A stretch of DNA of 64,000 nucleotides. Source: Methanomethylophilus sp963631655 (GTDB lineage: Archaea > Thermoplasmatota > Thermoplasmata > Methanomassiliicoccales > Methanomethylophilaceae). The stretch's first letter is position 1, and each line of letters opens with the position of its first letter. A program made the position numbers and the translations under genes. Shown piece after piece: positions 15,832-24,723 of the stretch. The notes below the pieces were generated by a model. That model was not told where the DNA came from. It saw only the letters and a program-made list of their open reading frames with translations, and did no database searches. Location: assembly GCA_963631655.1 (NCBI GenBank), contig CAVGRR010000001.1:1-64000 (forward strand), read 5' to 3'.

Positions 15832-17829
15832 TCAGTCTTCTTCCGCACCGGTGCGGATCTTGACAGCGATTCCCTTCTTCATGTTGAAAATCTCGTCCGC
15901 CACAAGCAGCATCTTTCCGGTGGCGACCGCGTTGTCGTTGCCGTCGACGATGATCACTTCGTCCATGGGGACGAGTTCCTTATCGCAATCCAAGGTGAAC
16001 TGGCACATTGCATTTCTTCCCTGTGAAACGAACGGGACGGAGTCCTCGGAGACCTTCATCCTGAGGCGGGGTGCGGGGACCGCGGCGACGATCCTCTTGG
16101 CGCCTTCGATACGGAGACTGTAGAGTCCGTCTCCGGCCCTCATCGAGAGCACATGTTCTCCGTCGGAGATGACGTTCCTGATCTTTCCGGTCTTCTTGCT
16201 CTTCCTGAGCTCGATCCTTCCTTTGAAGAGGGCATCCGCCGCATCGATACCGAACTGGTACCTTGCGACCGCGATCGCCCTCTGGATATCCACCGGGTCT
16301 TCGGAGATGAGCTCTCCCTTGCGGGCGATGACACCTTCCGAATGTTCTGGTGCCGGGACATTCTCGGCAGCCTCTTCTTCTGACACCGGTAGCTCTTCCG
16401 CATCGATGGTCTCGGTGAAGTGCTTGCTGAGGAATTCCATGGTGAGGTCGTCGATCTCCTGTGAGCTCTCCTTGTCTTCGATCTCGGGGAAAAGCGACTG
16501 TGCCAGAGGGTACATTTCATCAAGTTCCGCAGGGACGGGCCCCCAGGGACTGACGACGACCGGAGTGTATCCGAGCCTGCGTGCGTTCTCGAACTCCTTC
16601 ACGAAAGCTCTGCTGTAAGGCTTCTGCTGACCGCCGACGAAGATGGCGGCCTTCTTGGTCGGAGGCACATAACGGTCCATAAGTCTCTCTGCATATCTTA
16701 AGAAGATAGGCCTTCCGCGGGTCTCGGAACCGGTGTAGAAGATGGCACCTTCTCTGGAGATGGGGTCGAATTTCTCCATGAACTGCTGGTAATCCCTCAG
16801 TTTCCTGAGTCCGTCGAGCATGGCGGGGTGGGCCCTGCACCTCATCTCAGCGAGTTCCCAGAGACGACCTTCGCGGAGGTACCTGGTGACCAGGAGCAGT
16901 TCCTGTTTGATGGCATAGAGGTTATGCCTCGCGAGGATGCGGATCCTGTCGTTCTTGTTGGTCTTCTTGAGGGTCTCGAGGGTGAGTCCCCTGCATGCGG
17001 GACAGCTGCAGTCGAGGGACTGCATCTCCGCAAGCCTGAAGGAACCGTCGATGAACATCATCCTGTCGTCTTTTGCGAATTTCGCGTAAGATGCGGAATC
17101 GAAGAGGTCGCATCCCATGAGGGTGGCGAAGGCGAGGATCATCGGGTGTCCGGCACCGAACAGGTGGACGGGACGGTTGGGGTTGAGACCCATCTTGGAG
17201 TTCATGATGACGTCGACCAGTTCCGCGTAGCGGTACTGTTCCATCAGAGGAACGACTCCTCCGATGGGGTGCACATCGATGTCCATTCCGGCCATCCTTT
17301 TGGCACAATCGTACCTCAGTTTGGGGTAGACGGAACCCTGGACGACACCGTTGATCATCATGTCGCCCTTCATGGCGACGGCCTGTTCGGTCCTTTCAAG
17401 GGTGACTTCAATGGACGCGGCGGTCTGTTCCTCGGTCCAATAAGGTTCGGTGAAAATATCGAGGACGGTTCCGATATCGGTCCCTATCGCTTTCTGGAAC
17501 TCGATGATCTCCTCGTTGGTCATCTCGACCTCGCCGTACATGTGGCTTTGGAAGGTTCCGGAATCGGTCATGATGATCCCGGGGAAGTCCAGCATCTCGT
17601 GGAGTCCTTTGGAACGGGCCTCCTCGTTGAGGGCGGGGGTGTTCTTGATGATGTATGAATTGGTGATGAGCGCTTTGAATCCGAACTCTTCGTAAAGCTC
17701 GCGGGGGAGCACGGTCTTGATCTTCGGATTGATCACGGGGAGAAGGGCGGGGGTCTCGATGGTGCGGCCGGAAACGGTGGTGAGTTTCCCGATGCGGGCC
17801 ATTCCGTCCCTTCTGAGGATTTCGAACAT
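15832..17829 (-). CDS. tgtA: archaeosine tRNA-guanine transglycosylase
   Basis: 665 residues from the ATG at 17829. It exchanges guanine-15 of archaeal tRNA for preQ0, the first step to archaeosine. Visible: catalytic region IMTDSGTFQSHMYG, the substrate loop 'VQGSVYPKLR', 'GAGHPM', the zinc site (CSCPAC.. with a later His in RHNLYA), a middle domain, and a C-terminal PUA RNA-binding domain (about residues 585-660). Length is normal for the full archaeal enzyme. Confidence 0.93.
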   Translation of the reverse strand: MFEILRRDGMARIGKLTTVSGRTIETPALLPVINPKIKTVLPRELYEEFGFKALITNSYIIKNTPALNEEARSKGLHEMLDFPGIIMTDSGTFQSHMYGEVEMTNEEIIEFQKAIGTDIGTVLDIFTEPYWTEEQTAASIEVTLERTEQAVAMKGDMMINGVVQGSVYPKLRYDCAKRMAGMDIDVHPIGGVVPLMEQYRYAELVDVIMNSKMGLNPNRPVHLFGAGHPMILAFATLMGCDLFDSASYAKFAKDDRMMFIDGSFRLAEMQSLDCSCPACRGLTLETLKKTNKNDRIRILARHNLYAIKQELLLVTRYLREGRLWELAEMRCRAHPAMLDGLRKLRDYQQFMEKFDPISREGAIFYTGSETRGRPIFLRYAERLMDRYVPPTKKAAIFVGGQQKPYSRAFVKEFENARRLGYTPVVVSPWGPVPAELDEMYPLAQSLFPEIEDKESSQEIDDLTMEFLSKHFTETIDAEELPVSEEEAAENVPAPEHSEGVIARKGELISEDPVDIQRAIAVARYQFGIDAADALFKGRIELRKSKKTGKIRNVISDGEHVLSMRAGDGLYSLRIEGAKRIVAAVPAPRLRMKVSEDSVPFVSQGRNAMCQFTLDCDKELVPMDEVIIVDGNDNAVATGKMLLVADEIFNMKKGIAVKIRTGAEED

Positions 17830-17845
17830 GCTCCCCCATATCAGC

Positions 17846-17880
17846 AACCCGATAAAGTTATTACTGGCTCATATCGGGTT
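17846..17880. promoter_or_regulatory. 9-bp inverted repeat at the tgtA promoter
   Basis: AACCCGATA (17846-17854) and TATCGGGTT (17872-17880) form a perfect inverted repeat with a 17-nt spacer that contains the AT-rich probable TATA of tgtA. It also lies 15 nt after the stop of the gene at 17895-18305, so it may act as terminator hairpin or operator; no T-run follows. Confidence 0.45.
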
Positions 17881-17894
17881 TTGGACAGAACCGA

Positions 17895-18305
17895 TCACAG
17901 GACGACGTCTTTGATACGCAGATTCTCAGCGTCGGCGAAGGCCTTGGAAAGGGCGTTTTTCATCAGAAGATCGGGAATATCTTCGATCAGGGCGGTGTTC
18001 CAGTCGTCGGGGGAACGCTCGAAGGAGACGAGTTTGGGTTTCTCCTCGTCTTCGGTGATCTCGGGTTTGCGGATCTCCAGTCCGTCGAGGATCTGGTTCA
18101 CGGATCTGCCGTTGACGATGACATCGTTGACCGCACCGTCCTTGTGCTCGGACTTGAAAGAGGTGTTGACACCGGCGCATTTCATTTCGAAGACGAGGTT
18201 CTCCATGTATGATTCCATCTCTTTGACGGTCATACGCCTGCATTCCGAGTTCTTGGGAACGGCGGGGTCGCCCGAATGGATGTACGTGATATCTACTAGT
18301 GCCAT
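17895..18305 (-). CDS. uncharacterised protein (DUF2703-like)
   Basis: 136 residues. The N-terminal half (Cys in 'SECRRMTVKEMESYMENL', then a beta hairpin and 'VIVNGRSVNQILDGL') resembles the thioredoxin-like DUF2703 pattern, in which a Cys region precedes an 'inG..i..il' strand-turn. The C-terminal 55 residues are acidic and unassigned. This is a tentative match by eye. Transcribed in the same direction as tgtA with 65 bp between. Confidence 0.6.
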   Translation of the reverse strand: MALVDITYIHSGDPAVPKNSECRRMTVKEMESYMENLVFEMKCAGVNTSFKSEHKDGAVNDVIVNGRSVNQILDGLEIRKPEITEDEEKPKLVSFERSPDDWNTALIEDIPDLLMKNALSKAFADAENLRIKDVVL

Positions 18306-18403
18306 AGATCGTGAATCGGGTTCTACCTTAAAATCGACACGGTCTGAGGTGAGATATCGTTTCTTTGATAAAATCGATCAAAAACGGACGTCTGGGTCTT
18401 TGT

Positions 18404-19753
18404 TCAGATGCCCTGCATCTTGGCGATGGCCTCGTCCGCCCGGCGGTCTCCCTGATCGGAGGCCATCTTCAGGTATCTGAGAGCCTCATCCTCGGAAGGT
18501 TCGTAGCCTTTTCCGTTCTGGATCATGATCCCGGCGAGATACTGTGCGCCTGCATTGCCGAGTTCGGCGGACTGTTTGAGATAACCGAGTGCCTTTTCAT
18601 CGGATTTCTCGGTCCCGATACCGTTCATGGAGTAAAGACCCAGACTGAACAAAGCATCGGATTTCACATCCTCATCCTCGGCCTTCTCGACGGCGAGCTG
18701 ATACATCTCTGTGCAGATGACCGGGGCATCCTCTCCGCCCTTCTCCTCATAGAGATATGCGAAGTTGTAAGCGCAGCATCCGCTTCCCTTCTCGGCACCC
18801 CATTTGTACCATTTCAATGCCACATTCGAGGACGGTTCGATCCCGTATCCGTTCTCGTACATCTGTCCGAGGACCAGCATGGCGGATGTGGAACCTGCCT
18901 TGGCCGCACTTTCCAGCCAGAACATGGCGGAAGGAACGGAGAGTCCGATGGTGGTTCCGTCCAGATAACGAAGACCCAGAGCGAGCATCTCCTGCGGTGT
19001 GGTGGCCTTCTCTGGTGCGGATTCGTAGGTAGGGGCTTCCTTGTCCTCCCCCTTCAGATATGCGATCGCCTCGGCATCTCCCCACCTTGCAGCCTCAAGG
19101 AACAGGTGGCGTGCCACGGTCTCCGACTGACGGAGTCCCAGACCGAAGGCGTACATTTCCGCCAGGGACCTCTTGGCGAACACACTTCCCTGTTTTGCCG
19201 CCTTCTTGAAAAGGATCGCTGCGGTCTCGCAGTCGCGGTTCACGTCCAATCCTTTCTCATACATCGCGGCGAGGTTGGCCTGGCAGGAACAGGACCCCTG
19301 AAGGTTCCCTTTCTGGAAGGAGACGACCGCTCCGTGATAGTTGTGGACGTTTCCGTTGCGGTCTTTGTAGATAAGACCCAGATTGTTGAAGGCGCGCAGG
19401 TCTCCGCCCTCTGCTGCGGTGTTGTAATGTTCGATGGCGAGGGCCCTAGACCTCTTTGCTCCGAGCCCGGACTCGTACACGAACGCCATGGCGGTGGTGG
19501 CAGGTCTGAATCCCTGATCGAAGGAACGCTCGTACCATTTGGCGGCCTCCTTGTAACTCTGGGGAACCCCGTGTCCGCTCTCGTACATGGTGCCCATCAG
19601 ATACTGGGCGTATGCACTGCCTTTGAGTGCCGCCTTGCGGTAATAGGTGACGGCCTTCTCGAAGGACTGCTCCTCGCGGACCCCGATACGGAATTCGTCA
19701 CCACGCCGGATGAGCTCGTCTGGACTTTTGGGTTCTTTCGTACCTTTGAACAC
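18404..19753 (-). CDS. SEL1-repeat (TPR-like) protein
   Basis: 449 residues, nearly all SEL1 repeats of about 36 residues (A..Y.LG.MYE.G.GV..S...A..W...A...G...A); about ten copies are readable, for example 'AQYLMGTMYESGHGVPQSYKEAAKWYERS'-type units. No signal peptide, so probably a cytoplasmic scaffold. Such proteins are common in host-associated archaea; partners unknown. A linker of about 35 residues near residues 235-265 separates two repeat blocks. Confidence 0.85.
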   Translation of the reverse strand: MFKGTKEPKSPDELIRRGDEFRIGVREEQSFEKAVTYYRKAALKGSAYAQYLMGTMYESGHGVPQSYKEAAKWYERSFDQGFRPATTAMAFVYESGLGAKRSRALAIEHYNTAAEGGDLRAFNNLGLIYKDRNGNVHNYHGAVVSFQKGNLQGSCSCQANLAAMYEKGLDVNRDCETAAILFKKAAKQGSVFAKRSLAEMYAFGLGLRQSETVARHLFLEAARWGDAEAIAYLKGEDKEAPTYESAPEKATTPQEMLALGLRYLDGTTIGLSVPSAMFWLESAAKAGSTSAMLVLGQMYENGYGIEPSSNVALKWYKWGAEKGSGCCAYNFAYLYEEKGGEDAPVICTEMYQLAVEKAEDEDVKSDALFSLGLYSMNGIGTEKSDEKALGYLKQSAELGNAGAQYLAGIMIQNGKGYEPSEDEALRYLKMASDQGDRRADEAIAKMQGI

Positions 19754-19818
19754 TGGTTCACCGCCGTCTTCTGCAGGATATCTGCTGTCGGAACGTTGCT
19801 GAAGGATATCCGTGATTG

Positions 19819-19830
19819 TTTATTATATAT
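19819..19830 (+). promoter_or_regulatory. TATA box of pth2
   Basis: TTTATTATATAT lies about 21-32 nt before the ATG at 19851, supporting that ATG and a leaderless mRNA. Confidence 0.5.
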
Positions 19831-19850
19831 GTGCTGGGTATTGCACAATC

Positions 19851-20225
19851 ATGTCGGTTCCGGACCGTGATTCTGAATACAAGGTGGTCGTCCTGGTGAG
19901 GAACGATCTCAAGATGTCCAAGGGAAAGGCTGCTGCTCAGGCCTGCCACGCGGCGGTATCATGTGCGCTGGCCTCCCAGAAGAAGCATCCTTTGGAGTTC
20001 TCCGCCTGGAATTCAGCGGGACAGAAGATCTCCGTCCTCAAGGTGGATTCCGAGAGGGACCTTTTCGAGTTCAAGGCCATCGCCGAACAGCAGAAGATCA
20101 CCTGTTGCATCGTATGCGACGCGGGACGCACCGAGATCGAGCCCGGCACCTACACCTGTCTCGGAATAGGTCCGAGGAAGCAGGCCGATCTCGACAAGAT
20201 CACCGGCGACCTCAAGATGCTCTGA
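19851..20225 (+). CDS. pth2: peptidyl-tRNA hydrolase, archaeal/eukaryotic type
   Basis: 124 residues; recycles peptidyl-tRNA. The Pth2 signature is clear: VVVLVRNDLKMSKGKAAAQACHAAV, with the catalytic Lys/Asp/Ser region, then 'IVCDAGRTEIEPGTYTCLGIGP'. Start chosen at 19851 because the TATA box lies just upstream; an ATG at 19812 would precede it. Convergent with thiE, 5 bp between stops. Confidence 0.92.
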   Translation: MSVPDRDSEYKVVVLVRNDLKMSKGKAAAQACHAAVSCALASQKKHPLEFSAWNSAGQKISVLKVDSERDLFEFKAIAEQQKITCCIVCDAGRTEIEPGTYTCLGIGPRKQADLDKITGDLKML

Positions 20226-20230
20226 ACCCT

Positions 20231-20857
20231 TCAGGCACGCCTGTCGTTCAGGATCATCACTTTCAATTCGTGGGCCGCGGCCTGGATATCCTTCTGGGCC
20301 ATGATGGCCGATACCACCGCCACTCCGTCCGCACCTGCGTGAAGCACGTCGAGGAGGTTTCCTTTGTTGATTCCTCCGATACCTACGAGAGGGACGTCCA
20401 CGGCCTTTCTGATATCGTAGATCGCATCAAGACCCAGAGCATCGCCTGCGTCCGCTTTCGTCTTGGTGCTGAAGATCGGTCCGATGCCGAGATAATCGGC
20501 TCCGTCCTCAACCGCTTTCACAGCCTCTTCGACGGTGGAGACGCTCACGCCGATGATCATGTCATCGCCGCAGAGCCTTCTCGCTTCGGCCACGGGGATG
20601 TCGGACTGTCCGATGTGGACGCCGTCCGCACCTGCAAGGACTGCAACATCGATCCTGTCGTCGACGATGAAGAATTTGCAGTATTCCTCGGCGATCTTCT
20701 GCATCTCTTTGGCGACGGCGAGGAGTTCTCCTCCGTCGACGTTCTTCGCCCTGAGCTGTACCACATCGGCCCCGCCCTCGTAGCAGAGACGGGCCGCTTC
20801 GACCTCGGAGGTGTTCCCCAGGAGGCCCCTGTCGGTGACGGCGTATAATTCGAACAT
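20231..20857 (-). CDS. thiE: thiamine-phosphate synthase (ThiE)
   Basis: 208 residues, TIM barrel; joins HMP pyrophosphate and thiazole phosphate to thiamine phosphate. Motifs: YAVTD start, 'VVQLRAKN', 'FFIVDDRIDVAVLAGADGVHIGQSD', 'GVSVST', 'YLGIGPIFSTKTKADA', 'GIGGI'. Its ATG comes two bases after the thiM stop, so thiM-thiE form one transcript. A ThiN domain with the same activity is encoded 2.5 kb away at 23391-24686. Confidence 0.92.
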   Translation of the reverse strand: MFELYAVTDRGLLGNTSEVEAARLCYEGGADVVQLRAKNVDGGELLAVAKEMQKIAEEYCKFFIVDDRIDVAVLAGADGVHIGQSDIPVAEARRLCGDDMIIGVSVSTVEEAVKAVEDGADYLGIGPIFSTKTKADAGDALGLDAIYDIRKAVDVPLVGIGGINKGNLLDVLHAGADGVAVVSAIMAQKDIQAAAHELKVMILNDRRA

Positions 20858-20859
20858 GG

Positions 20860-21654
20860 TCACTCCCTTTTGAGAAGTCTCTCGACGTCCTCGGTCTTGA
20901 GATTGTAGAGTGAGTCGAGGAGCTTGACCTTGAAGGAGGCGGGCCCGAACACTTTTCCTCCCTCGACAGCGACCTCGGAGGCGATGTTCATGATGGAAAT
21001 CGCGGATGCGACAGATTCCATGACAGGTCCGCAGGCACCGACGTATGCTCCGAGGACGGCTGAAAGCATGCAGCCCGTTCCGGAGACGGTGGACATCCAT
21101 TCCGAACCGTTCCTGAGGGTGATGACCGTTTTTCCGTCGCTGACATAATCGACGGGTCCGGTGGCGGCTACGATGCAACCGGTCCTTGCGGCAAGGGTCT
21201 TCGCCGCTTCGGCGACATTGTCGGCGCCTTTTGCGGAATCCACACCGCGGACCTCTCCGCCGAGACCTGCCATGACGGAGATCTCCCCGTGGTTTCCTTT
21301 GATGATGCTGACCTTGACCTCTTTGAGGATCCTCTCAGCTGTCTCAGTACGGTATTTGGTGGCACCGACGCCGACGGGATCGAGGATGACCGGGGTGCCT
21401 TTGGCGTTGGCGGTCTTTCCCGCGAGGATCATGGAATCGACGGTCCTGCTGTTCAGAGTACCGATGTTGAGGACGACCGCAGATGCGAGTTTCACCATGT
21501 CTGGGACATCTTCGGCGGCATCGGTCATGACCGGGGATCCGCCCGCGCAGATACATACGTTGGCGCAGTCGTTCACCGTCACGTAGTTTGTGATCATATG
21601 GACCAACGGGCATGTTTCACGGACCTTCTTCATCATTTCCGATGTCGTAGACAT
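20860..21654 (-). CDS. thiM: hydroxyethylthiazole kinase
   Basis: 264 residues; phosphorylates the thiazole alcohol for salvage. Recognised by 'MITNYVTVNDCANVCICAGGSPVM', 'VLDPVGVGATKYR'-type segment, and the C-terminal anion hole TVSGTGCMLSA. Together with ThiE it suggests thiazole salvage feeding thiamine synthesis. No TPP riboswitch sequence (CUGAGA with a downstream ACC..UGAUC partner) is seen upstream. Confidence 0.92.
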   Translation of the reverse strand: MSTTSEMMKKVRETCPLVHMITNYVTVNDCANVCICAGGSPVMTDAAEDVPDMVKLASAVVLNIGTLNSRTVDSMILAGKTANAKGTPVILDPVGVGATKYRTETAERILKEVKVSIIKGNHGEISVMAGLGGEVRGVDSAKGADNVAEAAKTLAARTGCIVAATGPVDYVSDGKTVITLRNGSEWMSTVSGTGCMLSAVLGAYVGACGPVMESVASAISIMNIASEVAVEGGKVFGPASFKVKLLDSLYNLKTEDVERLLKRE

Positions 21655-21747
21655 GGTTCGCGGATTCCGTTGCTGATATTAAGTTTATGTCACGTTCCAT
21701 ATGGATGGATATGCCATCTGTTCTTTTGTCTATTTAAACGTCAATCG

Positions 21748-21771
21748 ATTTTTATTAATAATAAAATAAGA
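21748..21771 (+). promoter_or_regulatory. AT-rich promoter of FKBP gene
   Basis: A run of TTTTTATTAATAATAAAA sits about 20-40 nt before the ATG at 21789 and contains the likely TATA box. Confidence 0.45.
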
Positions 21772-21788
21772 ATCCGTGACTGATCACA

Positions 21789-22751
21789 ATGGCAGATGCC
21801 AACGAAAAAATTGTCAGAAAACGGGAAAGAGAACCAATAACTCTTGTCTGTTTCGTCGTGCTCATCATCGCATGCGCCGGCGTTCTTAGTGCTTATGCGT
21901 ATGATAACTTTATAGCGGACAACTCCGAGGGTGTCGTCTACGGAGACACTGTCGTCATCGACTACACCGGTTCGCTTTACGGATACTACGACTCCGCGAC
22001 TGACACTGTCGTCCCTGTGATCTTCGACACCACCCTGCAGAGCGTCTTCGACAACAAGTCGAACGTCTTCGTCTGCGGATTCAGCAAGGACTCCTTCAGC
22101 ACCACCTCGATCACTCTCGGTCAAGGCAAATTCCTCAAGGCGTTCGAGAATGCCATCATCGGACACAAGGTCGGAGACACCGTCAAGGTGATTATCTCTG
22201 CTGCTGACGCATACCCTGCGACCAACAGCAATGTTTACAGCGACAACACCTCCGCCAGCTTCCAGAACAACTTCGTCATCTCCGTCGATGATTACAAGAC
22301 CCTCTTCGACAAGACCACGACCCCCGAAAAGGGAGTTGCAGAACTCGAGGATAAGAACGGACTGCCCGCAAGGGTCAACTATGACGGATCGATGGTCACT
22401 GTCACCTACACTCTTGAGAAGGACAAGGCATACACCCTCGTCGACAACACCGTCGGAAAGGTCACCATGACCCCCACCTCCAAGTGCGGTGCAGATGAGA
22501 TCACCTACACCCTGACGATCGAGAACCAGAAAGCCGTCAAGGACAGCACCATCTCCGGATACAACGCCGCCGCAGGCGAATACGCCTCCGTTGCAGAGAT
22601 CGAGATGATCTCCTACGACCTGTTCGGACAGAGCTACAACCTCGTCGGATACGACAGCACCGGATTCGTCTACAACACCGCTACTTCCAGCAGCGATGCG
22701 ATCCACAACATGGATCTCTACTTCGTCATCAAGATCGTTTCGAAGAGCTGA
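21789..22751 (+). CDS. membrane-anchored FKBP-type peptidyl-prolyl isomerase
   Basis: 320 residues. A basic N-terminus and one transmembrane segment (about residues 17-38) anchor the protein; the rest is probably outside. The FKBP fold starts near residue 50 (VVYGDTVVIDYTGSLYGYYD) and continues with 'FDTTL', 'ITLGQGKFLKAFENAIIGHKVGDTVKV'. A large insert follows, as in SlyD-like FKBPs with an insert-in-flap domain, plus about 100 further C-terminal residues. It probably helps fold exported proteins. Confidence 0.8.
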   Translation: MADANEKIVRKREREPITLVCFVVLIIACAGVLSAYAYDNFIADNSEGVVYGDTVVIDYTGSLYGYYDSATDTVVPVIFDTTLQSVFDNKSNVFVCGFSKDSFSTTSITLGQGKFLKAFENAIIGHKVGDTVKVIISAADAYPATNSNVYSDNTSASFQNNFVISVDDYKTLFDKTTTPEKGVAELEDKNGLPARVNYDGSMVTVTYTLEKDKAYTLVDNTVGKVTMTPTSKCGADEITYTLTIENQKAVKDSTISGYNAAAGEYASVAEIEMISYDLFGQSYNLVGYDSTGFVYNTATSSSDAIHNMDLYFVIKIVSKS

Positions 22752-22773
22752 AACCTTTAATCAAAATCACTTA

Positions 22774-22816
22774 CCTGGGTCTTGCAATTGATGCAGAGGC
22801 CCGGGTTTTATTTTTA
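22774..22816 (+). terminator. terminator of FKBP gene
   Basis: A long stem pairs ACCTGGGTCTTGCA with TGCAGAGGCCCGGGT (one bulge, three G-U pairs), followed by TTTTATTTTTAT. The left arm contains one copy of the over-represented CTGGGTCTT word. Confidence 0.7.
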
Positions 22817-22829
22817 TAAAATCAGTTTG

Positions 22830-22851
22830 CGGAATCCCTCGTCGGATTCCG
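22830..22851 (-). terminator. terminator of GNAT gene (minus strand)
   Basis: CGGAATCC (22830-22837) pairs with GGATTCCG (22844-22851); the minus strand downstream is T-rich. Confidence 0.6.
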
Positions 22852-22852
22852 A

Positions 22853-23335
22853 TCAAAGGTCCTTCAGATAGAAGTGGTCCATTGCTCCGTGGACAACGAA
22901 TGAAGGTTTGTCGATCAGTTTGAAACCGACCTTTTCATAGAGGTATATCGCGACCTCGAGATTGTGGTGTGTTTCAAGATACATCTTCCCGTATCCGGCA
23001 TCTTTCGCCCAGGTTTCGGCCGCCAGGACCAGTTCCTTGCCGTAGCCTCTGCCTTTCACGGAATCCACAAGATACAGTTTCTGCAGTTCGGCACAGTTTT
23101 CGATACCGTTCAGTTCAGCGATCCCGACGCCGCCGATGATCTTGTCTGTTTCATCAAGGGCGACGAGATAGCACCTCTTCTCCGGTACGCTGTTGTAAAA
23201 GTCGCTCAGGTGGTCGAGTCCCGGTTCGAAATATGCGGTGCCTGGAATATCAAGATGAAAGTGTTCGAGATTCGCGCGTATTACCTTTGCGATCGTTTCG
23301 TCGTCATCGGCGGTTATGCGCCTGTATTTCATCAT
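22853..23335 (-). CDS. GNAT-family N-acetyltransferase
   Basis: 160 residues with the acetyl-CoA loop of the GNAT fold (VKGRGYGKELVLAAETWA, R/Q-x-x-G-x-G) and the 'AIYLYEKVGFKLIDKP' C-terminal motif. The substrate is not predictable. A second ATG is the next codon. It sits between thiDN and the FKBP gene with its own terminator. Confidence 0.85.
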   Translation of the reverse strand: MMKYRRITADDDETIAKVIRANLEHFHLDIPGTAYFEPGLDHLSDFYNSVPEKRCYLVALDETDKIIGGVGIAELNGIENCAELQKLYLVDSVKGRGYGKELVLAAETWAKDAGYGKMYLETHHNLEVAIYLYEKVGFKLIDKPSFVVHGAMDHFYLKDL

Positions 23336-23362
23336 TTCATATTCCGGCTTTCAATAATAAGG

Positions 23363-23390
23363 GACGGAGGGGCCCGAGACCCCCGCCGTC
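23363..23390 (-). terminator. terminator of thiDN (minus strand)
   Basis: GACGG-AGGGG pairs with CCCC-CG-CCGTC between 23363 and 23390; the minus strand downstream is T-rich. Confidence 0.55.
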
Positions 23391-24686
23391 TCAGAAGATC
23401 TTGTTGAGTTTGGCGAGGACATCGCGGGGATATTTCCCGAAGATGTCCACTTTGGGGTTCTTTCCGCCGAGGTCGGTGATGACATCGGGGACCTTGTCGC
23501 ATTTGTCCAGGGTCTTGCGGATCGTCTTCGATACAGATTCTCCGTTCACCCTGTCGATGGGGACCACCTTGAGACCGACGCGTTTGAAGTCGTCGGGAAG
23601 GTCCTTGTCGGCCGCGATCTCAAGAACGCACCTGACCTCAGGATTGGTCTTCATGATCTCCATGAGCATATAGGAGAGATGTTCGGCGGCACCGTATTTC
23701 ACGGGTCCGTTCCTCTCCACGTTTCCGTTGTGGGCGACGAGCCTCTTGTCGACGGCTGCGATCTCCTCCGGTCCGCGGGCATTCTTTTTGGCGAATGCGA
23801 GGTTCATTCCGGTCTTGGGAACGAGTTCCAGAGGGATGGTGGCGGAGATCTCATCGACAGCTGCATCGAGCTCGCGGATGAGGTCGACCTTGCTTGCATC
23901 CTCCTTCTTCAGACTGACCTTGGTGAGGTTGACCACAGGCACCCCTTCACCTATCTTGTACTGGGTCTCGATGGACTTCTGGATCATCTTGCGTGATTCG
24001 TTCACAGCGGTGACCAGGTCAAGACCGTTGGCCATGTTGGCGGCTATGAATGAGGACAATGCACATCCGGAACCGTGGCCTGCTTCGTAAGGCAGGCGGG
24101 GGTTCGTGATCTTGGTGATGTCGGCTGAAAGGTAAAGATAGTCGGTGACTGTCTTTCCTTCCATGTGTCCGCCCTTCAGAAGGACGGAGGATCCGTCCTT
24201 GCCGATGATCTCGCAGGCGTATGCCACATCATCCTCATCCTCGATCTTCAGTCCGGTGAGGATTTCGGCCTCCTTCTTGTTGGGGGTCACGAGTTCGCAG
24301 ATGGGGAGCAGTTTCTCTTTCAGTGCGCGTATGTAGGTGCGGTCGTAAAGCTTGTCTCCGACGGTGGCCACCATCACGGGGTCCACGATAAGGGGGGCAT
24401 CATGGTCTTCAAACGCATCTGCAACGATATTGATGATTTCCGCATTGTACAGCATTCCGGTCTTGACCGCTTTGATATCACAGTCACTGAGAACGGCATC
24501 GAGCTGTGCCTGGACCACGTCCGCCGGCAACGGAAAGATCTTGCTGACACTGCATGTGTTCTGCGCAGTGACAGCGGTTATGACTGTGGCCGCATGGACT
24601 CCCGCTGCGGTCATGGCTTTGATATCCGCCTGGATACCTGCACCTCCGCATGAGTCGGAACCGGCCACTGTAAGAGCGGTTCTCAT
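23391..24686 (-). CDS. thiDN: ThiD-ThiN fusion: HMP/HMP-P kinase and thiamine-phosphate synthase
   Basis: 431 residues. Residues 1-260 are ThiD (start 'ALTVAGSDSCGGAGIQADIK', later 'DPVMVATVG' and 'GHGSGCALSSFIAANMANG'), which phosphorylates HMP and HMP-P. Residues about 265-431 are ThiN ('NLAFAKKNARGPEEIAAV' to 'KVPDVITDLGGK'), which makes thiamine phosphate. The Arg (DKRLV) and His (GAAEH) expected for catalysis in ThiN are both present, so the domain should be an active enzyme rather than the regulator form. With ThiE nearby, thiamine-phosphate synthase is duplicated. Confidence 0.9.
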   Translation of the reverse strand: MRTALTVAGSDSCGGAGIQADIKAMTAAGVHAATVITAVTAQNTCSVSKIFPLPADVVQAQLDAVLSDCDIKAVKTGMLYNAEIINIVADAFEDHDAPLIVDPVMVATVGDKLYDRTYIRALKEKLLPICELVTPNKKEAEILTGLKIEDEDDVAYACEIIGKDGSSVLLKGGHMEGKTVTDYLYLSADITKITNPRLPYEAGHGSGCALSSFIAANMANGLDLVTAVNESRKMIQKSIETQYKIGEGVPVVNLTKVSLKKEDASKVDLIRELDAAVDEISATIPLELVPKTGMNLAFAKKNARGPEEIAAVDKRLVAHNGNVERNGPVKYGAAEHLSYMLMEIMKTNPEVRCVLEIAADKDLPDDFKRVGLKVVPIDRVNGESVSKTIRKTLDKCDKVPDVITDLGGKNPKVDIFGKYPRDVLAKLNKIF

Positions 24687-24723
24687 ACCCGCCCGTATTC
24701 TGTCCAGATATTTAAGACGGGAA

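Noticed and set aside
21655..21788. TPP riboswitch before the thiamine genes
   Set aside because: No CUGAGA or matching pairing elements found upstream of thiM (this interval) or thiDN (24687-24723).
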